This document shows positions 25,560 to 34,283 of a stretch of 64,000 nucleotides of DNA, piece after piece. The position numbers and the translations under genes were made by a program. The number at the start of each line of letters is the position of its first letter. Position 1 is the stretch's first letter. The DNA comes from Burkholderia sp. Leaf177 (GTDB taxonomy: Bacteria; Pseudomonadota; Gammaproteobacteria; Burkholderiales; Burkholderiaceae). The DNA lies in assembly GCF_001424345.1 (NCBI RefSeq), contig NZ_LMPF01000021.1, positions 470,635 through 534,634 of the forward strand, read 5' to 3'. A model generated the notes under the pieces. The model was not told the origin of the DNA and ran no database searches. It saw only the letters and a program-made list of their open reading frames with translations.

Positions 25560-27078
25560 TGACCTGTGCCCCCTTCGGCAGCTTCGGCAACAACAAACAA
25601 ATGGGACACAGCACGAGCGAGATGACGCCCAGCATGATGAACACGTCGAGGTAACTCATGACGGACGCCTGCTGCTCGACTCTTCCGGCTATCGACCCGA
25701 GCGAATTGACAAAGCCGTTATACGGCGTGATGTGCTCGGCGAGCCGTGCATGATGAAACTGGTCCCGCCACGCAAGCTGCGTTGTCACGAGCGACACGCC
25801 AAAGCTGCCGCCCAGGTTGCGCATCATGTTGATGAGTGCCGACGCGTTGTTGTTTTCTTCCGGCGGAATGCCGATGAACTGCACGGTCGAAAGCGGGATG
25901 AACAGAAACGGCAGCCAGATGACCTGATAAAGCCGCGACAGCGATACATCCCAGAACCCGATGTTCAGATCGAGCCCGGCGGTATGCAGCAACGCAACGC
26001 CGGTGCCCGCGAGCGACATCATGACGAGCCATTTGGGCTGGAACACGCGGCCCGTCACCACGCCGGCTATCGGCATGAAAAACAGCGTGACGAGGCCGCC
26101 GAGCCCGAGCGTGAGACCCGCGTTGGTTGCGTCGTAGCCCAGCAGTTCCTGCGTGAATTGCGGCAGGATCTGCGTCGTACTGTTGATGATGAAACCGAAC
26201 GCGAACATCACGCTGCAACTGATGGCGAACGCACGCGACTTGAAAAGCCGCAGGTTCACGATCGGCTGCGCAACGGTCAGCTCGCGAATAACGAGCGCGA
26301 TCAGCGCAACGCAGGCCACCGCGGCAAACCAGCAAATAAAGGTCGACGAAAACCCGTCCTCGCGCTCGAACTTGTCGAGCACGATCTGCAGGCAGCCGAA
26401 ACCGACCGCGACCAGGAAGAACCCGAGATAGTCGATGCGCAGCCCTTTATCGAGCAGCGCGCGCCGTTCCTGCTGCACGAGCTTGCTGTCGCTCACGAAC
26501 ATCCACGTCAAGACGAGCGACACGATGCCCACGGGCAAGTTGATCAGGAATACCCAGTGCCACGAATAGCTTTCGGTGATCCAGCCGCCCAGCATCGGTC
26601 CGATAGCAGGCGCCGTGACGACCGTGAAGCCGTACAGCGCAAACGCCATCGCGCGTTTTTCGGGCGTGAAGGTATCGGCGAAAATGCTTTGCTCCACGGG
26701 CGCCAAGCCGCCGCCGCCGAGACCTTGAAGGACGCGAAAGACGATCATCATGGGCAAGGAAGTCGCGAATCCGCACGCCACCGAACTGACCGTGAACAGC
26801 AGCACGCAGATCATGTAGAAACGCTTGCGGCCGATCACGTTCGCGAGCCAGCCGCTGATCGGCAACACGATCGCGTTGCTCACGAGATAACTGGTCGTGA
26901 TGTACGTGCTCTGGTCCAGACTCGCGCCCAGACCGCCGGCAATATGGCGGAGCGCCACGTTCGCAATGGTGGTGTCGAGCACTTCCATGAAGGTCGCAAT
27001 CGACACGATGACCGCGATCAGCCACGGGTTGTACGCCCCCGCCGCCGACCTCGGCAACGCAACATGAGTCGTGGCCAT
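25549..27078 (-). CDS. emrB: DHA2-family drug efflux permease (EmrB-like)
   Basis: A 509-residue, fourteen-helix MFS protein. The N-terminal motif MEVLDTTIANVALRHIAGG and motif C around GWRVLQGLGGGGLAPVEQS-type sequence (RVLQGLGGGGLAPVEQSI) are typical of EmrB/QacA proton antiporters. The ATG at 27078 comes two bases after the stop of the EmrA-like gene; the much longer frame upstream is a shadow of that gene. It works with the periplasmic adaptor and NodT-type channel to expel drugs across both membranes. Substrates are not predictable. Confidence 0.9.
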   Translation of the reverse strand: MATTHVALPRSAAGAYNPWLIAVIVSIATFMEVLDTTIANVALRHIAGGLGASLDQSTYITTSYLVSNAIVLPISGWLANVIGRKRFYMICVLLFTVSSVACGFATSLPMMIVFRVLQGLGGGGLAPVEQSIFADTFTPEKRAMAFALYGFTVVTAPAIGPMLGGWITESYSWHWVFLINLPVGIVSLVLTWMFVSDSKLVQQERRALLDKGLRIDYLGFFLVAVGFGCLQIVLDKFEREDGFSSTFICWFAAVACVALIALVIRELTVAQPIVNLRLFKSRAFAISCSVMFAFGFIINSTTQILPQFTQELLGYDATNAGLTLGLGGLVTLFFMPIAGVVTGRVFQPKWLVMMSLAGTGVALLHTAGLDLNIGFWDVSLSRLYQVIWLPFLFIPLSTVQFIGIPPEENNNASALINMMRNLGGSFGVSLVTTQLAWRDQFHHARLAEHITPYNGFVNSLGSIAGRVEQQASVMSYLDVFIMLGVISLVLCPICLLLPKLPKGAQVNAH

Positions 27079-27080
27079 GA

Positions 27081-28205
27081 TTACCGCACCGTCACGCGCG
27101 GGCTGACCGAGAGGCCGGGCGCGAGCGGCAGGTGGCGCCAGTCGTCGCCATCGAAAACGATCTTCACGGGCAAGCGTTGCACGACCTTCACATAGTTGCC
27201 CGTCGCGTTTTCTGCAGGCAGGCTGCTGAACACGGATCCGGTTCCGCGCTGCAGGCTTTGCACGTGCGCGTGGAGGACTTGGTCCGGATAGGCGTCCACG
27301 GTGACATCGACTGCTTGTCCCACGTTCATGTGGACGAGCTGCGTTTCCTTGAAGTTGGCGGTGACCCACATCTCGTCGGGCACGACGGCGACCAGCGCCT
27401 GGCCGGGCGTGACGTAATTGCCGAGGTTCACCGTGCGCCGCGTCACCTTCCCGGCTTGTGGCGCGAGCACTTCCGTATAACTGAGTTGCAGCCTGGCGTT
27501 ATCGACATCGGCATGGTTCTGCCGCACGGACGCCAGCGCGGCATCGATCTTCGTTTTCTGCGATGCAACCTGCGCTTCGCCCGCCTGGACCGCCTGTTTG
27601 GCGCTATCGAGCCTCGCGAAAGCGCTCTTGGTCGTCGCCTGGCTTTGTTCCAGTTGCTGACGCGTAATGGCGGCAGGATCGGTTCCTGTGTATCGGGCGA
27701 GATCCTGTTTTGCCTGCGTGAGGTCGGCTTCCGCAACCCGCACTTGCGCCGTCTGCTGCGCAAGACTCGCCGTCTGGTAAAGCAGGTCGGCGCGCGCCTG
27801 CGCAACCTGCGCGATCGCGTTCGCTTCCTGCGCTTCGGCCTGTTCGAGCTTCACTTCATAATCGCGCCGGTCGATCCGAAGCAGGGGCTGGTCCTTCTCG
27901 ACGTGCTGGTTATCCGACACCAGCAGTTCGATCACCCGCCCGCTTACCTGCGACGCAATCTGGCTCTGATTGCTATCGATAAAAGCGTCGTCCGTGCTTT
28001 CGTAATGCCGGCTATGCAGCCAGTACGCAACGCCTGCGGCCACGCAAACCAGCAGCACCACGCCGCCAATAACCACGTTCATGCGCTTGCGCGCCGGGCT
28101 CATCGGCTTGGCTGTTTCCTGGTCCTGCCCCTTTTCTCCAGCTTGATCTCCATCGGGCTTTTCTGCGCCGGAGGGCGTGCTGTTTTCGCTTTCACTTCCG
28201 GCCAT
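27081..28205 (-). CDS. emrA: HlyD/EmrA-type membrane fusion protein
   Basis: A 374-residue adaptor. A charged 40-residue cytoplasmic tail precedes one membrane helix (VVIGGVVLLVCVAAGVAYWL). Then come the lipoyl-like half motif QIASQVSGRVIELLVSDNQHVEKDQPLLRID, a long alpha-helical hairpin rich in Ala and Gln, the second half PQAGKVTRRTVNLGNYVTPGQAL and a beta-barrel. The start at 28205 has GGAGA eight bases before it. First gene of a three-gene efflux operon, divergent from a TetR gene across a palindromic operator. Confidence 0.9.
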   Translation of the reverse strand: MAGSESENSTPSGAEKPDGDQAGEKGQDQETAKPMSPARKRMNVVIGGVVLLVCVAAGVAYWLHSRHYESTDDAFIDSNQSQIASQVSGRVIELLVSDNQHVEKDQPLLRIDRRDYEVKLEQAEAQEANAIAQVAQARADLLYQTASLAQQTAQVRVAEADLTQAKQDLARYTGTDPAAITRQQLEQSQATTKSAFARLDSAKQAVQAGEAQVASQKTKIDAALASVRQNHADVDNARLQLSYTEVLAPQAGKVTRRTVNLGNYVTPGQALVAVVPDEMWVTANFKETQLVHMNVGQAVDVTVDAYPDQVLHAHVQSLQRGTGSVFSSLPAENATGNYVKVVQRLPVKIVFDGDDWRHLPLAPGLSVSPRVTVR

Positions 28206-28240
28206 TGCACTCTCCAAAATAATATTGAGATGCATTCTAC

Positions 28241-28267
28241 AATAGAACGGAACGGTATCGTTCTATT
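28241..28267. promoter_or_regulatory. Palindromic operator between emrA and its TetR regulator
   Basis: AATAGAACG at 28241-28249 and CGTTCTATT at 28259-28267 form a perfect inverted repeat with a nine-base spacer, 36 bases before the emrA start and about 50 before the divergent TetR gene. Size and location fit a TetR dimer-pair operator controlling both directions. Confidence 0.7.
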
Positions 28268-28314
28268 AAAAAATGCTGCGATAATCGGGTCAGGTAATTC
28301 GCGAAGGAACCGCT

Positions 28315-29028
28315 GTGAGCCGCATCCCGAAAACTGCTGATGGAGAGACTTTGTCCTGCCCGATCAGGTCGATCTTCTCGCGCAAGAAAGGCCGTCCGTC
28401 GAACGCAATGGCGGGCGACGTCGAAGAGCGGATCCTCGATGCCGCCACGGCCATGTTCCTTCAGCACGGTTTCGGCGGGGCTTCGCTCGAACGCATCGCG
28501 GAGGCCGCCGGCGCGGGCAAGGCAACGCTTTACAGCCGGTACAGCGGCAAGGAAGCGCTGTTTTCAGAAGTGGTCAAACGAAACTGCGAACGCAGCCTGC
28601 GCCTGGTGTTCGACGCGCCGCAATCGGCGGAACTCGGTCAACGACTAGTGTTGGTGACGCAGACCCTTGTCACGCGATTGTTGAGCGACGAGGTGATCGG
28701 GCTGATCAGGATGGTGGTCGCGGACGCGCCGCGGTTTCCATCGCTTGCAAAGCTGACGAGCGACGCCGGCAGGTCGCGTGCAAGAGACGCCGTGGCAACG
28801 ATGATCGCCGAACATTCCGGGCGCGACCTCGACGCGCGCGCACAAGCCACGAGCAAGCGCCACGCACACGCGCTCGCAACCCAGCTCCTCGATGCAATCG
28901 TTTCGCCCATGCTCATGCGCGCCCTGATGGGCGAAGCGCTGGATGTCGTGCGTGGCGACATTCGCACGCACGTGAAGCAAACGGTCGCTCTCTTCATGGC
29001 CGCCGGCGCACTGAAGCCTTTTCTGTAA
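28315..29028 (+). CDS. TetR-family repressor of the EmrAB efflux operon
   Basis: A 237-residue TetR protein beginning at a GTG with AAGGA eight bases before it. The first 35 residues are a basic tail; the helix-turn-helix then reads ILDAATAMFLQHGFGGASLERIAEAAGAGKATLYSRYSGKEALFSEV. The C-terminal ligand domain resembles the AcrR C-terminal type. Divergent position and the shared palindrome make it the likely repressor of the pump, relieved by a pump substrate. Confidence 0.85.
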   Translation: MSRIPKTADGETLSCPIRSIFSRKKGRPSNAMAGDVEERILDAATAMFLQHGFGGASLERIAEAAGAGKATLYSRYSGKEALFSEVVKRNCERSLRLVFDAPQSAELGQRLVLVTQTLVTRLLSDEVIGLIRMVVADAPRFPSLAKLTSDAGRSRARDAVATMIAEHSGRDLDARAQATSKRHAHALATQLLDAIVSPMLMRALMGEALDVVRGDIRTHVKQTVALFMAAGALKPFL

Positions 29029-29136
29029 GCGTTCGACGGCATGGGAACATGCTTGTATATTTGCGGAACAGCTTGGGCCAAGGGCCGCAGGTCACCTTCG
29101 GCGTGGGTCTAACGATTAGACGAAACAGGCTAAACC

Positions 29137-30066
29137 ATGAAATACAAGGATTATTACGCCGTGATGGGTGTTCCGCGAACGGCGACCGAGGCGGAGATCA
29201 AGACCGCTCATCGCAAGCTCGCACGCAAGTTTCACCCTGACCTGAACAAGGACGCAAACGCGGAGTCGCGTTTCAAGGAGGTGGGCGAGGCCTACCAGGT
29301 GTTGAGAGATCCCGAGAAACGCGCCGCCTTCGATGCCCTCGGCACGGGCCTGAAAGACGGCGACGAGATTCGCCCGCGCCCGGATGTCAGCGACGGCTTC
29401 GAATATCACGGAGCGGGAGGCGCCCAGGACACGGACGATTTTTTCAGCGATCTCTTCGGCGCGCGTCAACGCCACGCGCCGCACTCCCAGTCGTTCGACT
29501 GGCGCGGCGAAGATCACCACGCGCGGGTATCGGTCAGTCTGGAAGACACGTACAACGGCGCACAGCGGACGTTCACGCTGCAAATGCCATCGGTCGATGA
29601 CCACGGCCGCGTCACGTATCAAACGCGCACGCTCGATGTATCCATACCGAAAGGCATTCTCGATGGCCAGCGCCTGCGACTCGCCGGCCAGGGCGGCGCC
29701 GGCAGCGGGAACGCGCCGGCGGGCGACCTGTACCTGGAAGTCACGCTCGAGGAGCACGAGCGGTATCGCGTGGATGGTCGCGACGTGACGCTTGATCTTC
29801 CCGTGGCGCCGTGGGAAGCCGCATTGGGCGCCGAAGTGGTCGTGCCAACGCCCTCCGGTCAGGTGACCATGACGGTCCCGGCCGGTTCCGCGGCCGGCCG
29901 CCGTTTGAGGCTTCGGGGACGAGGCATTCCTGGCAACCCGGCTGGCGATCTTTACGTCGTGCTCGGAATCGTTCTGCCCCGGGCGGACACCGAAGCCAAA
30001 AAAGCGGCCTACAACGCTTTGCGCGAGGCGTTCGAATTCGACCCGCGCGCGAATTTTTATGGGTGA
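29137..30066 (+). CDS. cbpA: Curved DNA-binding protein CbpA (DnaJ-like co-chaperone)
   Basis: A 309-residue J-domain protein. The J domain at 1-70 has the HPD motif (KFHPDLNKD), a Gly/Asp-rich linker follows, and the DnaJ C-terminal substrate-binding domains start with DHHARVSVSLEDTYNGAQR. There is no zinc-finger region, which separates CbpA from DnaJ. It stimulates DnaK ATPase and binds curved DNA in the nucleoid. The modulator gene cbpM begins seven bases after its stop, the classical pair. Confidence 0.92.
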   Translation: MKYKDYYAVMGVPRTATEAEIKTAHRKLARKFHPDLNKDANAESRFKEVGEAYQVLRDPEKRAAFDALGTGLKDGDEIRPRPDVSDGFEYHGAGGAQDTDDFFSDLFGARQRHAPHSQSFDWRGEDHHARVSVSLEDTYNGAQRTFTLQMPSVDDHGRVTYQTRTLDVSIPKGILDGQRLRLAGQGGAGSGNAPAGDLYLEVTLEEHERYRVDGRDVTLDLPVAPWEAALGAEVVVPTPSGQVTMTVPAGSAAGRRLRLRGRGIPGNPAGDLYVVLGIVLPRADTEAKKAAYNALREAFEFDPRANFYG

Positions 30067-30072
30067 CCCATC

Positions 30073-30420
30073 ATGAAAGAAAGCGATCCGGTCTATCTGC
30101 AGGGCGATATTGTCGAAGAACACGTCGAGTTCACGCTGATCGAACTGTGCCGCGTCACGGGCGCGTCCGAAGAGCAATTCACGCTATGGGTGAATGAAGG
30201 CGCGTTCGAGCCTCGCGGTGCACGCATCGAAGAATGGCGATTCAGCGGCGGCGCGCTGCGCCGCGCCGTCACCGCGCAACGCTTGACGCGCGATCTGGAA
30301 CTGAATGCGCAAGGCGTAGCGCTCGCGCTGGATCTGCTCGATCAGATCGACACGTTGCGCGCCCGCCTTGCGCGTCAGGACGGTCGGGGCGATACGCTCG
30401 AAACGTCCTGCAAGCCCTAA
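30073..30420 (+). CDS. cbpM: Chaperone modulatory protein CbpM
   Basis: A 115-residue protein of the MerR-like CbpM family: FTLIELCRVTGASEEQFTLWVNEGAFEP at 17-45 is the helix-turn-helix-like part, followed by a helix ending with LDLLDQIDTLRARL. CbpM binds the J domain of CbpA and inhibits it. It directly follows cbpA. The stop codon region overlaps the end of a decayed aminotransferase-type regulator on the opposite strand. Confidence 0.88.
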   Translation: MKESDPVYLQGDIVEEHVEFTLIELCRVTGASEEQFTLWVNEGAFEPRGARIEEWRFSGGALRRAVTAQRLTRDLELNAQGVALALDLLDQIDTLRARLARQDGRGDTLETSCKP

Positions 30421-30690
30421 TGCGGAAGAACGCCGTATTGGCTCAACACTTCGGTCAGCCGGTCGAACGCCGGCTCGATCTCCTCTTCCGGCACGCCGCC
30501 ATAGCCGATCAGCAAACCGGAAACGTCGTTCCGCAGCCGCAAGAAATATCCTGACAGCGGCCGCACGACGACATTCATATCGAGCGCCGCTTTTGCGACT
30601 TGCCGGTCATCCACGCCATCGGGCAGACGCAGCATGAGATGCAAATTCGCGTAGCCGCCTTCAATTCCGCGCGGTGTTGGTGTGATGTGC
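30417..30690 (-). pseudogene. Remnant of a MocR/PdxR-type GntR-aminotransferase regulator
   Basis: The minus strand ends with GGYANLHLMLRLPDGVDD...VVRPLSGYFL...GLLIGYGGVPEEEIEPAFDRL, the C-terminal 80 residues of the aminotransferase-like domain of MocR regulators. Upstream an in-frame stop and loss of similarity appear near 30690; the catalytic-lysine region and the GntR domain are missing. It is a leftover of a deleted gene. Confidence 0.65.
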
Positions 30691-30805
30691 GACTTCTACG
30701 CCGATCGCGCCGAAAATGCCGTCGCGCGTGCGCCTAGCGACTTCGAAAAGAAAGGCCGCGTTCTTCCCGACCGGCGAACGCCATCAAGATTGGAAACAGC
30801 CGGCG

Positions 30806-31252
30806 TCAATCCACTTTCTTTACAAAAGTCCCTTCGGCCACAAGCGCCTTCCCATCCGCGTTTTTTATCGCGAGCTTCGGCAGGGGCTTTCCACTAGCCC
30901 GGTCGATCAGCACCGAATGCTTCTCTCCGCGTCCGAATAAATTCCCCTCGCCCCACTGCCGCAACGTGACGATCACGGGGAACAACGCCTTGCCCTTGGG
31001 CGTCAGCACATATTCCCAGTAAGCCGATCCGTCGGATGCCGGAACGCAATCCAGCAGACCCGACTCTACAAGCTGCTTGAGACGGTCGGTCAGGATATTT
31101 CGCGCGATGAGAAGGCTCTCCTGGAACTCTCCAAACCGGCGTATGCCATCGAACGCGTCGCGAATGATTAGCAGCGACCACCGGTCGCCGACAACATCGA
31201 GTGCCCGCGCCACCGGACACGATGAATCCGCGACGCCTTTACCTCGAGCCAT
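30806..31252 (-). CDS. HxlR-family transcriptional regulator
   Basis: A 148-residue winged-helix regulator with CPVARALDVVGDRWSLLIIRDAFDGIRRFGEFQESLLIARNILTDRLKQL, including the conserved N-terminal Cys of the family, and an unusually long C-terminal tail of about 45 residues. A strong GGAGG precedes the ATG at 31252. It is divergent from an MFS gene, and an inverted repeat lies in the shared region, so it probably represses the transporter. Confidence 0.85.
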   Translation of the reverse strand: MARGKGVADSSCPVARALDVVGDRWSLLIIRDAFDGIRRFGEFQESLLIARNILTDRLKQLVESGLLDCVPASDGSAYWEYVLTPKGKALFPVIVTLRQWGEGNLFGRGEKHSVLIDRASGKPLPKLAIKNADGKALVAEGTFVKKVD

Positions 31253-31307
31253 GACACTACCTCCATCGTTGCTTTCGAGAAAACGATCCTCTTTGCGCCA
31301 TCGATCA

Positions 31308-31370
31308 AACTAGTTGCATTTTAAAACAAGTTTCCTTTACACTCAACCCAGTTTCATAACGCAACTGGTT
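31308..31370. promoter_or_regulatory. Divergent control region of the HxlR and MFS genes
   Basis: AACTAGTTGC at 31308-31317 and GCAACTGGTT at 31361-31370 form an inverted pair with one mismatch, flanking AT-rich sequence in a 139-base gap between the two divergent starts. Further related half-sites (AAACAAGTTT, AGTTTC) lie between them. A plausible HxlR binding region; binding is inferred. Confidence 0.45.
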
Positions 31371-31391
31371 TAGATTAAGAAGGAATCGCCG

Positions 31392-32618
31392 ATGAATGCC
31401 GCAAGCTCGCAACGCTTACCTCTTCGTGTGCCGACTCCATTGGTACTGCTGCTCGCAATATGTTGCGCAGCGAGCGTTGCGAACGTCTATTACGCACAAC
31501 CGCTGCTGGATGCCATTGCGTCGGACTTCAATATCAGCCACGCGGCGGTCGGCGGCGTAGTCACCGCAACGCAAGTTGGCTGCGCACTCGCGTTGTTGCT
31601 GGTCGTGCCGCTCGGCGACCTAGTGAACCGCAAGCGCCTGATCTGCGTGCAACTCGTTTTTCTTGTCGTCGCGCTGATCGTCGTCGGGATTTCGGCGTCG
31701 CCGGTTGTATTGTTGATCGGCATGGTTTGCGTGGGTATGGCAGGCACTGCAATGACGCAAGGGTTGATCGCCTATTCCGCGACCCTCGCGCACGATTCGG
31801 AACGCGGCAGGGTTGTCGGTGCGACTCAAAGCGGCGTGGTGGTCGGGCTGCTGATGGCGCGATCCCTCGCGGGCGTCGTGACGGATATCGCGGGTTGGCG
31901 CTGGGTGTATTTCATGTCGAGTCTGTTTGCAGCCATCATGCTGGTGGTGCTGGCGCGAGCGTTGCCATTGCCGCATGTTCAGCCGGTCGCGCTTACGTAC
32001 CGGAAACTATTGCGCTCCATGTTCAGCCTGCTTGCCCGGGAACGCGTGCTTCAGGTCCGCGGAATAATTGGATTGCTGATGTTCGCGGCGTTCAGCATCT
32101 TCTGGAGCGCTTTGGTTCTGCCGCTGAGCGCATTGCCATTTTCGATGTCGCATACGCAGATAGGAAGTTTTGGTCTCGTCGGCGCAATCGGTGCGCTGGC
32201 AGCGGCGCGTGCGGGTCATCTTGCGGACCGTGGGCTCGGGGAATGGACCACGGGTATCGCGCTGATATGCATGCTTGCGTGCTGGATTCCGATTGGCTTG
32301 ATGCCGCACAGCATAGCGTTTCTGATCGCCGGAATCATCCTGCTCGACATGGGTGGACAAGCCATACACGTTATCAACCAGAGCATGATTTTCAGCACCC
32401 GGTCCGAAGCGCACGGACGGCTGGTCGGCTGCTACATGCTTTTCTATTCGGCGGGCAGCGGACTTGGCGCCGTTTTATCGACATGGATTTATACGAAGGC
32501 CGGATGGAATGGCGTATGTGCGTTGGGCTTTACGGTTAGCGCCGTAGCGCTGGTGTTCTGGGCACTTACGCTGCGGACGAACCCAGCACGCACGCAGCCA
32601 TTGCGTGCGATGGAATAA
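31392..32618 (+). CDS. MFS transporter (DHA1-type drug/sugar efflux)
   Basis: A 408-residue, twelve-helix MFS protein. It shows SVANVYYAQPLLDAIASDFNISHAAVG at helix 1, the motif-A-like GDLVNRKRL loop and GATQSGVVVGLLMARSLAGVVTDIAGWRWVY around helix 5, features of the YnfM/NepI-like efflux group. It is controlled by the divergent HxlR gene. Likely exports small hydrophobic or sugar-like compounds; substrate unknown. Confidence 0.85.
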   Translation: MNAASSQRLPLRVPTPLVLLLAICCAASVANVYYAQPLLDAIASDFNISHAAVGGVVTATQVGCALALLLVVPLGDLVNRKRLICVQLVFLVVALIVVGISASPVVLLIGMVCVGMAGTAMTQGLIAYSATLAHDSERGRVVGATQSGVVVGLLMARSLAGVVTDIAGWRWVYFMSSLFAAIMLVVLARALPLPHVQPVALTYRKLLRSMFSLLARERVLQVRGIIGLLMFAAFSIFWSALVLPLSALPFSMSHTQIGSFGLVGAIGALAAARAGHLADRGLGEWTTGIALICMLACWIPIGLMPHSIAFLIAGIILLDMGGQAIHVINQSMIFSTRSEAHGRLVGCYMLFYSAGSGLGAVLSTWIYTKAGWNGVCALGFTVSAVALVFWALTLRTNPARTQPLRAME

Positions 32619-33435
32619 AAACAAACGTAGGCTTTTGTCACTGCAAGCACGCTCATTCCCGTCGAGTTAAACCTTGAGTACCGGTCAGTTATCGACCTGG
32701 ACGCGCAAAAACTTTCGACTTTCATTGCCCGGCAAGTCTTCCAGCGATTCGCGTTACAAGGGACAAAAGGGGAAATAAACGCGATGGCCGTACGCTCATC
32801 TTCACTTAGATGCATTTCCCGAACTTGACGAGCATGAAGGCATGACGATTGTCTTTCGCCCCGGAATCGAAGCTCGTCGCGTCGGAGGTTCGCCACCAAC
32901 TCTCGAGTCAATTCCTCCGCCGGACGGTGATACGCCACGAACCATCGTGTCTGTCCGGATGTTGACGGGAAGCTGCTTATCGAGCCGAAAATTCTGCTCG
33001 GTCATAACAAAGTCGCCGACGCGCGGTCTTCGGAAATCAGGATGGACGGTCGGCAGCCTGCCGAAAGCTGAAATGCTTTCGTATTCCCATTTTTTTAGTC
33101 GCAGCGCTGATAATCGTAGCGATGGGCGAGCCAACATGTGGCGGTGCCATCCGCCAGGATGAAATCTCAGCGGCTTCCGTACATCCGGCCATCACGCAAA
33201 AGCAAGCGGTCGCTCGGCACGCGTGTACCGGCGTAATTTTGTCAGCGTTGCCCGTATGAAACTGTCAGTCTGGGCTTTCGAATTGAATCCCAGTACTAAG
33301 CATTTGCTAACGCTTGCAAGTATCCAACGGAAGATGCATAGGTAAATCCTTTATTCCCGCTGCAACTGGGGGGCGCGCACCGTAGGTACTATCTTCCACG
33401 CTTATTCCTGTTGGATTTCGCGCCCAGCGCATGGA
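32619..33435. other. Long stretch without a convincing gene
   Basis: About 820 bases between the MFS gene and a minus-strand hypothetical gene. Several frames of about 100 codons exist on both strands at 32800-33160 but none has a ribosome site, family resemblance or coherent protein character. No inverted ends of an insertion sequence and no tRNA were seen. Probably decayed or regulatory DNA. Confidence 0.4.
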
Positions 33436-33843
33436 TCAGGCAAAGTCTCTTGCTCGCCTGGCCGACTTCTGCCGATGAAAATGGCCGATCTTGCGAACAT
33501 CGTTGACAACATGAACGTGGAATTCAAACTCACCAGCAACGACTGTTTGCTGCCCTCGAAGGTCGAAATTGATCAGTTTCAACGGGACGTTGTACCAATA
33601 TCGAGGGCCACCCAGTGAGCTGATTTTTCCAGCATCTTCACCGCGTTCCATAGCCTCAAAATCCCGTTTCAGCTGTAGTGCGGCGTCAGCGGAAAGCAAT
33701 GTACTTCCTTGGGCGTCGGGATCGTTCTTCATGCGCATTTTGATTTGGCTCAGATCAGTTCCTCCCGCTATGTGCGCCCTGATAAAAGCTTCCGTGAACA
33801 CTTGAAGGTAAGCATCCCATTGCGTCGGATTCAACTGTCTCAT
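33436..33843 (-). CDS. Hypothetical protein, 135 residues
   Basis: Starts at the ATG at 33843 with a good GGGGAT site before it; the frame is open far upstream but without another site. The product (MRQLNPTQWDAYLQVFTEAFIRAH...) is cytoplasmic, with a helical first half and a beta-rich second half (WYNVPLKLINFDLRGQQTVVAGEFEFHVHVVN), and ends in a basic His/Arg tail. I do not recognise the family. It is isolated, about 440 bases from the divergently oriented secreted peptidase gene. Confidence 0.5.
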   Translation of the reverse strand: MRQLNPTQWDAYLQVFTEAFIRAHIAGGTDLSQIKMRMKNDPDAQGSTLLSADAALQLKRDFEAMERGEDAGKISSLGGPRYWYNVPLKLINFDLRGQQTVVAGEFEFHVHVVNDVRKIGHFHRQKSARRARDFA

Positions 33844-34283
33844 GGTATCCCCAATCATTAGAACTCTTATTGGAAACACCTCGGTCCTGGAAATATTCCG
33901 TCGCGGTCGACAAATATTGTCAGCGCGTAACCTTGCCTTGATTGTCAGCATCCAGTCGAGCAGGGGCCGGATGTTTCGAAGCAACGGCGCCCATAAATTG
34001 GCAATACAAACCGGCCTCGCCGAGGGGATACCCAATCGAATGGGCGAGATACACGAGAGCGGCAACGATGAACCCCGCCTGAGCTTCGACGTTCTCCCGG
34101 ACGCGCTTTGCATCGTCAATCTTTCGGCTACTGACTATGAAACACTTGAGTTGAGCACGTGCATGCATCCGCATTCGGCGCGCCGGTGTGGCGGCGGGCG
34201 TGAAGGACCTTTGAGAAGAAGGAATAAAGATCGGGCGCAGGCTGTTGTCCCGCTCATGAACCCATATCATCCAAGGGAAAATA
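33844..34283. other. Gap between divergent hypothetical and secreted peptidase genes
   Basis: About 440 bases. A minus-strand frame at roughly 33920-34170 has protein-like character (FIVAALVYLAHSIGYPLGEAGLYCQFMGAV) but no start site and no family I know; it may be a gene remnant. A ribosome site (AAGGGA) for the peptidase gene lies at its right end. Confidence 0.3.

Noticed and set aside
32802..33162. Paired plus- and minus-strand ORFs of about 110 codons
   Set aside because: Mirror-image frames with Pro/Arg/Ser-rich products, no start signals and no family resemblance.
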